Shown here piece by piece: positions 48,515 through 59,117 of a DNA stretch of 64,000 bases (the first letter of the stretch is position 1; each line of letters begins with the position of its first letter). This DNA comes from Glutinoglossum americanum. Lineage: Eukaryota > Ascomycota > Geoglossomycetes > Geoglossales > Geoglossaceae. The DNA is taken from NCBI GenBank assembly GCA_020080175.1, contig JAGHQL010000017.1, positions 149,686-213,685 of the forward strand, in the 5' to 3' direction. The notes below the pieces were generated by a model. That model saw only the letters and a list, made by a program, of their open reading frames with translations, was not told the DNA's origin and did not search any database. The translations under genes and the position numbers were made by a program.

Positions 48515-51500
48515 AACCTACCAGTGGCCCGAACGAACTCCTATCCAGAGTCTGGGATGAAGATTAACTCTCTGTTTTTGTTATGTCGACTAGGACAGTC
48601 GTTACCTTTCAACGACATTCTTTACACATATCATTGTTTTCTGTCTATCTTACTACATGTACAAGGCAGTATGGCTTCGCTTCGCTTCTCTTCGGGGTTA
48701 AGAAACCTTTTTGATGCCGGGGGACTTCGAGCGTGCTGTATCTATTACACGTTATTTGTTTGATTGGGGGACAATACGGAGGAAAGCAGGGTTTGGAAAT
48801 GTCGAGGTTTTTCAACTTGCTTTTCTCCGGTTTTGTGGAGATCGAGGCGGCCGAGGGAGGTGGGGTTTGATATTTCTCCTAGTGCTAGGGGGTCGGTGGA
48901 TCGTATAACTATCGGGGTGCATATTTATATGGGAAAAGAGTGGAGTCACTGGTGTTGGGTGAAACTGTGCCTCGCTATTGTTTTGAGTAATTTTTTTTTT
49001 TTTGGCTCAGGGTCTGGGCCATGTGCTGAAAGCAGGTTTTCTCATCCTGGGGGTTCTGCATACGGTGGTGTGGAAAATTATTAGTTTGAATCATGAATAC
49101 AAAGTTCCATATTTTCTTCTCTTCTCCGTACAACAGCTGTTGCCTTCATTGGGTATTTAAACGGAGTCATGGTTAGCGGTCCAGGAGGGCAACATTAGCA
49201 ACTTGGTTTCAAAAAAAAATCAAGAAGACTCAGTGGTGACAATCTATCGGTAAGGCCTAGTAGGCGTGAGTTGGAGATCCGGGCCGAGTGGTTGAAGTTG
49301 CTAGGAATGAGATGTAAGAGTCTAATCTAATCTGATAAACGGGTTAAGGTCTTACCGAGCATCAGGGCCTCTCACCGCAGCCTAGGTGTTCAGCCGGTTC
49401 CGCACACCAGCCACAGAGAACTTAATTAACGCCCGGCCTAGAAATACCTGCGCGACTAAGTCTTATTGTCGCGCTTGAATTCGAACCTTGTGAGCGCCAC
49501 GCCCTTCGTATGATCTATTCTACCCTTGGATCAGAAACCGGTGGGCCCTTCCCCCTAAGGGGGAAGTTCTGGCGAGGGCCCACTAAGGACACCTTGAGCG
49601 GGTCTTCTTTGCCCGGATATCCCCTCCCTTGTCTAGGTGATCAATTGCGGGCCCACGTCCTTCCATTCCTATAGTTTCCCGGGTCTAGAAGGTAGTTGAC
49701 GAACCTTTGATTCCGCCAGCATACTAGAGGCATGGAATGAGGGGGAGGTGGTGATCTGGGTGGTAGTCGCAACGAGTACTGTAGTGTAGTGGAGCTGGCG
49801 AGTGGGGACGCTTTGCTAGGTACCCCCTAGGGGGGAGAAGAGGTTGAAGGCCTCTTGGATGTTGTGGAGATGTCGCGGAATTGCCAGTAGGAGGGGCTGT
49901 AGAGGCAAGCTGAAGCTAGGGAATATGACAGGACTGAGAAGGTATGGGAGTTTGAAGGTGCCTGGGAGCTGTTTTGCTGAGTTTGAGGCCCTCCCGCTCC
50001 CCCAATTCACCCTTCCCTCGAGGTCTTAATAGTTATGAGTGTAATGTATCCATTGGCTCTATGTATGCGCAGCTTAGTTACATGAACGAACGGCAGAGGA
50101 GAAAGTTCTTGTTGGGCGCGGAGAGTGCCAAGCCGGCCGAATAGGGGCTAGCACAAAGTGGCTTGCTCCTATTCCGCGCCACAGGGAAAAACATTGGCAT
50201 TGCACATCAATTCAACTTAACACGAGGAAGAGGCGTACTGGTCAGTGGTATTCAGGGCGTACTAGGGCTGTAATTGGGCGGGGGCGGCGAAGCTCGAGCT
50301 ATAATCGCAACTGATTAAGCGGCAACATAACGGAATTGGCAGCGATCATCGCCAATATATTGTCGATTAGCAGGATCAGCAGGATCAACATGCGAGCCGA
50401 ATCGGAAACTCTATGTTTGAGCTGGTTTCTATTTGGTTACTCCTGGTTAGCTCTTGAATACAATACAATAGATTGATGGTTTGTTGCCAAGTTTGACTTG
50501 GGGATTTACGGTAGTGCTATCAACTTCGTCACAACAACCCGACTTGTCATCAGCCATCTAGAGAGATATCTGGCCTCAAGCCTACGTCGGTACGTAGCCT
50601 CGCCATGCGGTCGCTGGAATCACCTTCGGTGCCGAATTTCGGCTCCTCGAGCCAGTCTCTGACTTGTTGATCTGTCCCTTGTTAGCTTGATTGCATGAGT
50701 GAGGAGTATAATGAGAACCTGCCTGTCAGGCGATTGAGCTCTTTGGCGGTTCGAGGAAAGTGGATGATCAGATCGCCATTACGGAGGTTCTTCAGTGGTG
50801 CCAATCCGTCGGCAGGGCCCATTAGTTCGCTGTTGTGAGCGTGGATGCGGAATAAAATGACAGAATAACCGTATTTTAACCCACTCAACTCTAGTAGTAT
50901 GGGTGCTACAACCTGAACAGTGAATTAACCTTCACCTCCAACCAACCCATTAACCTGGCTGCTTGGGGTTTATATATATTCCCCCCACCCATACCCAGCC
51001 AATAATCCCTCTCTAGGCCCGTCCATGGATATATAACAACAGAATGATAGGTGGGAGTGTAGACGTTAAAGCTGCTAGGTAGGCTGCTAGGTCACGCGAT
51101 CGATGGTACCGTGGAATTCGCTGGTAGAAACCGATGTAGTAACCGGGTGCATCCGATGGTATTTTTCTGATTTGATTTTTAAAAGGTTATTAGGCGGTTA
51201 AAGGGGGATGGGTGGGAGTGGTATCCCTCTTCCGCCGTCTTCCGCGCGGTTAGTCGGGGGTTTGACGGGAAAGGGAGGATGGGACGAACAAGCCTTCTCC
51301 TCACTCTAATTCCTGCCTTCCTAGTCCTGATGAGCGGCGGGAGTGCCGGTGGTGGAGCTACTAGCTTCGCACTTCGAGGATGGTAGTTTTTCTCTTCCTT
51401 CCCCTCAGTGAGGGTAGTGCACCCGACATCTCTATTGGCTGCTCATCGGTATCTCCAGGATTCGGGTGTATCTTAGCTCATTATCGACAGTGATGGGGAT

Positions 51501-52636
51501 TCTTGTCGGGCCCCACAAGAGGCGATTGTTGGTTCGCGAGACATTCTGGTCTTCTAGTGCAAATCTGATATCCCGCCTCTTGGTTTGTGCCACCAAGATG
51601 GCGGGCAGAGAGCCCGACGGTGGAGGGCCCGGGGCTTTAGAGAGGAAGATCTGGCGGCGCGGGTGGGTATATATATGTGTGGAGTGTCATTTAGCTGAGT
51701 GTCTTGGTTAGGCCTAAGAATATGTTCAAGCTGTGAGCACCTACTTGTGTGTCTAACTACCACCGGCTAGTGAGACGAGGTGATTCCTTTGGATGACTAG
51801 AGCGTATATAATGAATAGCAGTACCAATATATATGCCATTGGCGTAGCGGATAGGGAGCGTATAAATATATATTGTATAAGCTGTGTTTCCGGATAAGAG
51901 ACTGAGGGAGAGGGATGGGCGAGAAAATGACTTGCTGCTTCCGTGTTTCTGTGTTCCCCGGAGGGGTTTGCTACCCCCTTTCTTTTCCACGGCGCCGAGG
52001 CGCATACGGAGCGTCTGGCATTTCGGGGGTGTTATCTGGGTATATATTGGTTCGGTCTGGTTAGTATTGGGGGAGATGAAGATTTAAATAGGGGGTTCTT
52101 GAGGGGGGGATGGAGAGGTATGGGGCTGGGTTTATTGAAGGGTAACATAATCAGTGGTGGTACAACACTGCACGTTGGAAACTGAACCGCATAGACGCGG
52201 CTGAAATGGAATATGCACAACATCGCGGTATAACTGCGCAGCGGGAATGAACCTAGTGTAAGCGGACATCTTCTCTTGTATGCGCATGTACATATCTCTC
52301 TACAGATATCAACATAAACTAGGGTATACTCTATGGGAAAAACGGGGCATATATGCATGTTGCATCCTGCATGTCCTGCTGTTTCGGGCAACTTAGTTCG
52401 GAACAGTGGTGACATGCAGAGAGAAGAGATAAACCCTACTAGATAGATGTAGGCAAACGGGGGTCTAGGATAGACATAACCCATCCTTCGTTTCCTCAAA
52501 CGGGAGAATGTCGATTTTATTGGTTTGGTTCTTTGTTCTTTCTAAGCATGGACGTGAAGATCCTAAAGTGGAAAATTGTTTTCCATGCCCATACCCGTCT
52601 CACTGTAGTTGTCAAGCTCCACTTCACATCGGCTAC
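48515..52636. other. 4.1 kb intergenic between convergent genes, with relic-like sequence
   Basis: No intact gene is supported. It contains a nested perfect hairpin (49541-49583), a CCCCCTAGGGGGG-like palindrome near 49823-49835, a tRNA-A-box-like string at 49281-49297, and at 50682-50888 (minus) a short frame whose LKNLRNGDLIIHF segment resembles the gag-like part of fungal retroelements. The 50890-52000 part has many TATA-type runs. I read the region as 3' untranslated sequence plus decayed mobile DNA. Confidence 0.4.
49541..49583. repeat. nested inverted repeat / hairpin
   Basis: GTGGGCCCT at 49541-49549 pairs exactly with AGGGCCCAC at 49575-49583. Overlapping its inner edge, CTTCCCCCT (49548-49556) pairs with AGGGGGAAG (49558-49566) around a single base. 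No gene overlaps it. Confidence 0.75.
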
Positions 52637-55354
52637 TCACTTCCCCTCTGCCCTCTTAATCAGTGCATCGCCCAATCCAACAGGCTCCCAAACACTCTTA
52701 TTCTTCTTATTCTGCGCCCAGACCACATCCCCCCTCAGATAGACGATGGCGCCACCTTTCCCATTAGCGCTCGCAGTGACCCTGAAGAGCGGCGAGCCCG
52801 TGGTCTCGTGTGCTTCGCGCAGCGGCATGAGAAGGAGGTTTTCGTCTGAGCACCAGGCTTCGATGACGTCGCGGAAGGTAGGTGTGTCGATAGCGGTAGT
52901 TGGGGTTTTACTGGGTCTCTTGGTGGGCGTGGATGGGGCTTTGATTGGTCGTGCTGGGCCTGCAGTTGGTAGGGGAAGGTCGGTCTTTGCGGCGTCGCCA
53001 AGGTCGAGGGCGTGGTTTATGGTTTTTAACCCCTTTCCCCACTCCTCGGTCACGGCCCTGACTTCGTTGACCTCTTCTGGAATCCTGCCCTTCCACCATG
53101 TGAACCACTCTCCGACCTCCTCGTAATTCGGTTCCGATATTAGCCATAGATGTAAGATGTTATGCCACTTCGGGAAAAACTCGGCGATTAATAATTCGCC
53201 TACTACGCTTGGTCGAAAGAAGTCTTTCCACTTTAGCACCCGCTCGAGAGGGGCGAGGTTCTGATCTGCAGGGTTGATCTCAAAATCGCTTTGTAGGAGT
53301 AGAGCGAGGCGTGGCAGGAGGTGCCGAATGAGGACGTGATCCAGCTCACCTCGGAGCACTTCTTTCCAGTTCTTCAAACCGTCGATGATGCCCTTGGAGA
53401 GATCCCACGTGTCGATGACTACCCGGAATTTTCTCTTCACATCAGCAAGCAGGCCAGTAGAGCTTTTAGGGTCGGTATGGTGCTCGTCGAGGTATTGTAG
53501 CCAAGGGAAGAGCCAGATATGCGGTGCTAAGGCTTGGTGCCTTTTCTTGGAGCTGACACGGGGGTTCCACTCGCTCACAGCTGCAGTGAGTTTCTGTACA
53601 ACAAGTTGGTTCATGACATTGGCGTAGATGAATGATGGTGTTATGTCTTTCCATGCCTCGATGAGTGATATGGCTGGGGACGGGTCGTGAACATCCCAAG
53701 TATTGTTGATAGCTGAGCGGATTTTAGGTAGCCAAAGCGTATACATCATCGTTTGGTAGTGGGTAGTAGACTTGTTGGAGTGAGTTTGATCCACATGGCC
53801 ATTTAGTCGAGTCAACCCTCTGCTGTCTGCTTCTGTCTTCAATCTGAGAATATTACGAAGTCGGTGGATGTAGTCAACTAGGTATGAAGGCTCCTCTAGT
53901 GGATCCCAATCTTCCATCGCTGCACGGAAAAGTGGGTGGATTGCTGCGACAGCAATTTCAGGTAGGCCATAAATTTCGATTTCGTCCTGGAACTTGACTT
54001 CCAGCGTCTCAAGTGAGCTCACAACCCTATCCCAGTGCTGCTCTAAAATCTGCGGGTTTGTACTGGCCGCCGGCTGGTCTAGATGAAGGTTATTTAGACG
54101 CTCCACAGCATCTACTACGTCTTTTAACTTGCGTATCTCTTCTTGTTGGTCATCGATCTCCTGGCTAAGCATTGTCGCTTGGTGCTCGACATATTTCTTT
54201 CGTTCGCTCAGCCCATTCCACTCATCTGCAAAAGCTTCAAGATCTCTTCGCGCCCTCCTTGCAATCTTCAACGACTCGGACTCCGGAGCTATCCCCGTGC
54301 CCCCAGGGGTCAACAGTCCTGAGGCCGAAGCTAAAAGCCGAGTTTCCTTTCCCGTTAGATCGACGATAGATTTGAGGACATTTGGAACTTCCAACCCTTC
54401 CGCTGCAGCCTCAATCTCCGCTCCAGTTCTATACTTTTTCTTTGGTTTCGCTCTGCTTCCACCAGGTGTGCTTGTACCGCTTCCGGTACCAACGCTTCCG
54501 TCCTTCTGCTTTCGCCGTCTTTTCTTCTTCTCCTCTTCGGACGAGCCTTCGTAGTTTTCTCCTCTCCTTGTTGCCTCTCGTTTTGCCTCATCCTTTGCTT
54601 GTTGCGTCTTCTCTTTAACCACCCCCAGGCCGACGCCAACTGGTCGGAGTTTAGTTTCAATTGGGTTTAAGATCCCCTGGCCCGAAGATCCAAGACCTTG
54701 ACCAGGGACGTAGCCCATTTTTGCCATCATCTTCGCCGCAAAAGAGTTTGGGTTGACCGCGGGGGTCGATTGGGCTGCCCCGCGTCCATTTTGTCGGAAA
54801 GGTGGAGCGGGAGAGGCAAAAGAGGGGTGGGCGGTCTTAGGAGTAGAATTCTCCACAGGCGGTGCGAAGTTGAGTATAGGTATTTGAGAGGATCTTGGAA
54901 CGAACCCTCTACCTAGTGGAGACTCTAGAGACACAGTATTCTCCTCTTGTGACGCCTTGGAGTTGGAAAAAGAGCCCCACCCAAGACCCCCCCTGAGGCC
55001 AGCCGTTTCCTCTACTTCACCTACCCCCATCTCTTCATCCTCGTCCTCGTCCTCGTCCTCATTCTCATGCTCTTCATCCTCATCCTTTTCGGCACCATAG
55101 GCTTTAGAATTTACGAACTTCAGCCCCTTTGAGCGCAAGGACTTTTGCTTCCATCTCTGACCAGGCCCTTCGTCTTCGGACTCTGACCCAAACACACCAA
55201 GAGCGGCGCTCTCTTTGGCGGCACGGCCAGTTTTCCTGCGCTTGCGCCGATGCTGGCCGGAACCGGTAAACTCATCGACATTAGGGTCTGTCGGAGGGAA
55301 AAGGATTTCGTCACTCTCAGAGGAGTCCGACGAGGAATCGACAAAGGCGTTCAT
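52637..55354 (-). CDS. NTR1: G-patch spliceosome disassembly factor, Ntr1/Spp382 (TFIP11) family
   Basis: Partner and activator of the DEAH helicase Prp43 in release of the intron lariat and spliceosome disassembly. Single exon, 905 residues, close to TFIP11 (about 840). The N-terminus is Ser/Asp-rich with a basic QHRRKRRKTG patch (tuftelin-interacting N-terminal type, about 1-85). A long Glu/Asp run sits near 90-110. The G-patch is at about 204-250 (FAAKMMAKMGYVPGQGLG, then GILNPIETKLRPVGVGLG), which is the Prp43 contact. The GC-rich-factor-like helical domain follows from about 400 (DLEAFADEWNGLSERKKYVE) to about 780, and includes WDPLEEPSYLVDYIHRLR and DYHT-like C-terminal helices ending IKRAEGK. 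The gene is divergent from a neighbour only 262 bases away. Confidence 0.92.
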   Translation of the reverse strand: MNAFVDSSSDSSESDEILFPPTDPNVDEFTGSGQHRRKRRKTGRAAKESAALGVFGSESEDEGPGQRWKQKSLRSKGLKFVNSKAYGAEKDEDEEHENEDEDEDEDEEMGVGEVEETAGLRGGLGWGSFSNSKASQEENTVSLESPLGRGFVPRSSQIPILNFAPPVENSTPKTAHPSFASPAPPFRQNGRGAAQSTPAVNPNSFAAKMMAKMGYVPGQGLGSSGQGILNPIETKLRPVGVGLGVVKEKTQQAKDEAKREATRRGENYEGSSEEEKKKRRRKQKDGSVGTGSGTSTPGGSRAKPKKKYRTGAEIEAAAEGLEVPNVLKSIVDLTGKETRLLASASGLLTPGGTGIAPESESLKIARRARRDLEAFADEWNGLSERKKYVEHQATMLSQEIDDQQEEIRKLKDVVDAVERLNNLHLDQPAASTNPQILEQHWDRVVSSLETLEVKFQDEIEIYGLPEIAVAAIHPLFRAAMEDWDPLEEPSYLVDYIHRLRNILRLKTEADSRGLTRLNGHVDQTHSNKSTTHYQTMMYTLWLPKIRSAINNTWDVHDPSPAISLIEAWKDITPSFIYANVMNQLVVQKLTAAVSEWNPRVSSKKRHQALAPHIWLFPWLQYLDEHHTDPKSSTGLLADVKRKFRVVIDTWDLSKGIIDGLKNWKEVLRGELDHVLIRHLLPRLALLLQSDFEINPADQNLAPLERVLKWKDFFRPSVVGELLIAEFFPKWHNILHLWLISEPNYEEVGEWFTWWKGRIPEEVNEVRAVTEEWGKGLKTINHALDLGDAAKTDLPLPTAGPARPIKAPSTPTKRPSKTPTTAIDTPTFRDVIEAWCSDENLLLMPLREAHETTGSPLFRVTASANGKGGAIVYLRGDVVWAQNKKNKSVWEPVGLGDALIKRAEGK

Positions 55355-55616
55355 GGTGAACCTTGATTGTCCCTGTCGATGAACACAGAGTCACAGAGAA
55401 CCGAGAACCAGAGTGAATGGATGATTGATGCGGCTCAACTTCCCCCTTCTACGCCACCTGCATGTGCACGTGATTCATCACAAGTTTAGCCGATAAGCTT
55501 CCAAAAGCAAAAAACTTTGTGCCTATAAGTGACTTAGCGACCGTTGAAAGCGTCAAACCAAACTGCTGCTGCGCGTTGGCCTCCTTTCCTTCTTACAACG
55601 CGCATCTACAGGCACA
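55355..55616. promoter_or_regulatory. short divergent promoter, NTR1 / 1166-residue protein
   Basis: 262 bases between two start codons, so the promoters must overlap or share elements. It includes a CACGTG E-box at 55465-55470 (TGTGCACGTGATTC). Role inferred from position. Confidence 0.5.
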
Positions 55617-58600
55617 ATGGCGTATAATGCTATTGCTCAGAGAGAGCATGATGCCTTCTCCGATGATGCCAATGACTCTAACGCGTCAGGTTCTCCTCCA
55701 CAGCGTACCTTAGGTCTCTCCTTTCAACCTCTCTCGCCGGATTTCTCAAATATGGGAGGGAGTCTATTTAAGGTAAAGACCACCAAACCAGCAGATCAGA
55801 CACGCATAGCCACCACCTCGGCCGCTACGAGCTACGACATGCTCGATTCAGAGGACGAAGAGGCGGACGTCACGACGCTACATCGCCAGCGTCACGCGGA
55901 TGCCCCGGTTCCACAGCATATGAGCTCTACCGATCGTCAACCTTTAGGGCCACCACAAGAGAGTCCAAGCGAGCATTCCACAAACAAGAACATGGCAACG
56001 TGGCAGAGTGAAGACGAGCCAGTCATTGTTCCGCGTACAGTTTCCCCAGAGCCTATGATGAGAACAGCATCCTCCGAGGGCAGTGTGGATCTCCAACACC
56101 CTGTTCCTGACCTTCAGTCCATGCAAGGGGCTTACGTCGGAAATGTCGAGCGATTGGAACGCAGTGCCGAGAGACTTAGCATGACTTCAGACATTAGCGA
56201 AGAGCTGCGGAAGCTGAAGCTGGAACAAAAGCGATCAGAGAGCAGGAGATCTTCCATTCGGGGCTCACATTATGAGGAGGGCGGTACGTCTGTACCGTTG
56301 GCCAACCGGAAGTTTTCTTCCGCCTCCGTTTCGAATTCAATTGTTGGGGTCAATAATGCAGCAAGATCAGGAGGCTACTCCCCTGGAGGATGGATCGGTT
56401 CGCGCGGAGGGTCTATTCGGTCAGGTTCCTTTTCTCAGTCGACTGGCCTACGGTTAGCACAGTTTCCCGGTCAAGAATCAGATCAGGACGGTGGGCAGTT
56501 ACACTCTTCTATTGGCACTAATGTCCCCACCATTCCTCCCCCCGTTCCAAGACATGGTTCATTTGCCCGACCCGATAATGGGTCACCCAAGAAGTCCGAA
56601 AGCGACCATCAAGCAGTTGGATCTCTTGCTGAACCTGAGATAACGCTTGCAGATCCTATCAGACCTGTCACATCGGCGTCGGTAGATACATTCCAACAAG
56701 CAAATCAACTATTCACCGACTTTGATGGCGTCCATTTCACGCCTCACTTGCAAGACCCTTCAGCATCTGCTTCTGGACAGAGTGGCACCCGCCGAGTGTC
56801 TATCAGCCATAGCCTTGTAGGACGACAATCCTTTGTCGAACCACAAGGGGATCAGAAGATGGTATTTTACCCTGCTCCCGTACCCGCATTGCTCAATCTT
56901 CCGAAGAAATTATCGAAATTGCCGCCCACCACCCAGCGTGAACAGCGAAGGTCGCAAGTACTAGATGCAATTCCGACAGCGGCTAGACGATCGGCCATTT
57001 GGTTGCCTGGATTGGAAGAAGCAAGTGCTAGTGCAGAAGACTTGACTATGGAAGAGAGGAGACAAAGCAGGCATATGGACCCTCGGCGCAGCATGGCGAA
57101 TCTGGCCGGTCTGCCGCCGCAACTTAGGGCTAGCGCTTTTTTTGACCAGCCGGCAATTAGGCAAGATGTGCAAGTGAAAGAGGAATCTGCAGTAGCAACA
57201 CTGGACAGTATACTGGACGCGTCTGCTCATGCGCCTGTCAGCGCATTTACAGACCACCCGATAGTTGGGCGCGTTGGGGCTGAGGTATATGGGAAAGAAA
57301 ATAACGCCCGGAAGAGTACGGGCAACTTACTTGCACCTCCTGGGAATCTGAAAAAGAAATCGAGTAAGGACGAATTGAATCAAACTGCGAAGGCAGCAAG
57401 CAGAAGCAGTTTTGGCTTCTTCACCAAGCGAAGGCATAGTGGCGAAGAGGAAGTTGATGAAGAGGATGAGAGGGTGGATGGAGATAAGCATCTATTGAGC
57501 CCAGGCGAGGAAGAGCGACTCTCCGAAGGTGAGGATACTGAGGAAGGCACTGGGGATGAGGAAGGTGATGATGAGGAAGACGATGGACCGTATTTTGGAG
57601 CCCCGACGACACTACTTGCTGAACTGCAAATACGCAAGCAGGAACAGCGCATGCGCAACAGAACGGCAGCGAACGCATTCCCTAACGGTATGCATTCGAC
57701 GCTTCTAGAGCTAGATGCTGTCGCACAGATTCAGAGAGAATCTCGAAGGAATAAACGTGTGGCCCTCGCCTGGGAAGATCCAAACGCCCATGGCCCCGGA
57801 TCGGATGATGAGGACGATGATGATGTCCCACTAGCGGTTCTCTACGCGAATAAGAATAATGAACGCTATGACGAAGACCGGCCGCTTGGTCTGATGGAGA
57901 AGCGCGAGATGGAGGATAATGAGCCGCTTAGTCGCCGGCGAGATAGGCTGAAGGGAGGTCCTGACGCTCGGAGAGGAGTCAGTCCGAATAAGAGGGCAAG
58001 CACGATGTATCAGCTTGAAGTTCCTCACGTCTCTGGCCAGAACAATAGTGTAGACAGCGGCGACGAAGAGGAGGAAACGTTAGCTGCGAGAATAGCGAGA
58101 TTAAAAGCGAAGGGGACAGCGACCGGGCTTGCCGAAGAGGTGAGCACTGATTTTGCAGCTGACTTGCTAACAAAATTTGGCGGAGAAAAGCAGAAAGAGG
58201 ATGTAGAGAAGGGTAATGAGAGAGATAGCCCTGACGAGGAGACTCTCGGTCAGCGGAAAAAACGACTACAAGCAGAGCGTGAAGCTAGGGCTAAAGAAGC
58301 TACCAGTGGTGGTCAGCCAGGACTTTCGCAGCTCAAACAACGTAGGAGCTTAGCAGACATCTTACAAGCGCACCCGGTTTCTGGCTCGAGGCAAGTGTCA
58401 GGTGATAACTCAGGGCTTGGAGGTGCTACCGATGTGGGCGGGTTGTTGCACCAGCAGCAGCAGTTGCAGCAGCAGAGGTCTCAGCAATTGAGAGAGCAGA
58501 ATACGTTCGGTAATACTGTCGGGTTGAACGCGCCGCTAGTCAATACAGAAGACGAGAGTGCTGGTGTGAAAAATGCTGGCGCGGTCAATGGGTTGTTGTA

Positions 58601-59117
58601 CGAACGACAGCAGTATGAGGCGCAGAAGATCCAACAACTGAAACAACAGAATACGTTACTCAATACCGCTGGTGTTGATGCGCGCCTTTCGCAGTATCAA
58701 CATCCGCAATATCAACAACCCCAAACTAACTTAAATAACCGTATGTCGTTCGCCGGGGGTCTCTATAACGACGGATCTGGTGGCATGGCTGGCGGCACGG
58801 GTATGGGAGGCTATGGCGGATACAATGGCGGAATGGGCATGGCCATGGGCATGAACGCTTATGGTAGTGGAGGTCCGGCACCAATGGGGTACCCTAACTC
58901 TGCCATGGCCTTCAACAACCAGCATAATATGGGCATGGGCGGCGTGGGTATGGGGATGCATATGAACGCCTATGCACCGCAGTCCGCTACTGCGGCCGGG
59001 GGAATGGGATATGGTAACCAAGGCGCGACGATGATGCAAATGGGTCAGCAGATGGCGGCGCTGGATGCGAGACAAAGAGAAATGGTTGAACGGTGGAGAC
59101 AGAGCGTCATGCAGTAA
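55617..59117 (+). CDS. unrecognised 1166-residue low-complexity protein, probably fungal-specific
   Basis: Intact single frame from an ATG in CACAATGGC. No catalytic domain is recognisable. The first 600 residues are Ser/Pro-rich and probably disordered, with short conserved-looking pieces (LGLSFQPLSPDFSNMGGSLF, SYDMLDSEDEEAD, SEELRKLKLEQKRSESRRSS, VFYPAPVPALLNLPKKLSKL). An acidic block lies at about 605-655. A conserved-looking helix follows at about 664-720 (LLAELQIRKQEQRMRNRTAA, LLELDAVAQIQRESRRNKRV). Three related motifs come next: EPLSRRRDRL, EETLAARIARL and EETLGQRKKRL. Then a Gln-rich part contains an imperfect duplication, and a Gly/Met/Asn-rich stretch ends in a helix (ALDARQREMVERWRQSVMQ). 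The architecture suggests a scaffold or cortical/RNA-binding protein, but I assign no function. Confidence 0.75.
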   Translation: MAYNAIAQREHDAFSDDANDSNASGSPPQRTLGLSFQPLSPDFSNMGGSLFKVKTTKPADQTRIATTSAATSYDMLDSEDEEADVTTLHRQRHADAPVPQHMSSTDRQPLGPPQESPSEHSTNKNMATWQSEDEPVIVPRTVSPEPMMRTASSEGSVDLQHPVPDLQSMQGAYVGNVERLERSAERLSMTSDISEELRKLKLEQKRSESRRSSIRGSHYEEGGTSVPLANRKFSSASVSNSIVGVNNAARSGGYSPGGWIGSRGGSIRSGSFSQSTGLRLAQFPGQESDQDGGQLHSSIGTNVPTIPPPVPRHGSFARPDNGSPKKSESDHQAVGSLAEPEITLADPIRPVTSASVDTFQQANQLFTDFDGVHFTPHLQDPSASASGQSGTRRVSISHSLVGRQSFVEPQGDQKMVFYPAPVPALLNLPKKLSKLPPTTQREQRRSQVLDAIPTAARRSAIWLPGLEEASASAEDLTMEERRQSRHMDPRRSMANLAGLPPQLRASAFFDQPAIRQDVQVKEESAVATLDSILDASAHAPVSAFTDHPIVGRVGAEVYGKENNARKSTGNLLAPPGNLKKKSSKDELNQTAKAASRSSFGFFTKRRHSGEEEVDEEDERVDGDKHLLSPGEEERLSEGEDTEEGTGDEEGDDEEDDGPYFGAPTTLLAELQIRKQEQRMRNRTAANAFPNGMHSTLLELDAVAQIQRESRRNKRVALAWEDPNAHGPGSDDEDDDDVPLAVLYANKNNERYDEDRPLGLMEKREMEDNEPLSRRRDRLKGGPDARRGVSPNKRASTMYQLEVPHVSGQNNSVDSGDEEEETLAARIARLKAKGTATGLAEEVSTDFAADLLTKFGGEKQKEDVEKGNERDSPDEETLGQRKKRLQAEREARAKEATSGGQPGLSQLKQRRSLADILQAHPVSGSRQVSGDNSGLGGATDVGGLLHQQQQLQQQRSQQLREQNTFGNTVGLNAPLVNTEDESAGVKNAGAVNGLLYERQQYEAQKIQQLKQQNTLLNTAGVDARLSQYQHPQYQQPQTNLNNRMSFAGGLYNDGSGGMAGGTGMGGYGGYNGGMGMAMGMNAYGSGGPAPMGYPNSAMAFNNQHNMGMGGVGMGMHMNAYAPQSATAAGGMGYGNQGATMMQMGQQMAALDARQREMVERWRQSVMQ

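Noticed and set aside
49470-49540. B-box-like TTCGAAC near 49479
   Set aside because: The flanking bases do not form a T stem, and the A-box-like string lies nearly 200 bases away.
52032-52499. 155-codon open frame (-) beyond the NTR1 3' end
   Set aside because: Irregular composition and no recognisable domain; treated as chance.
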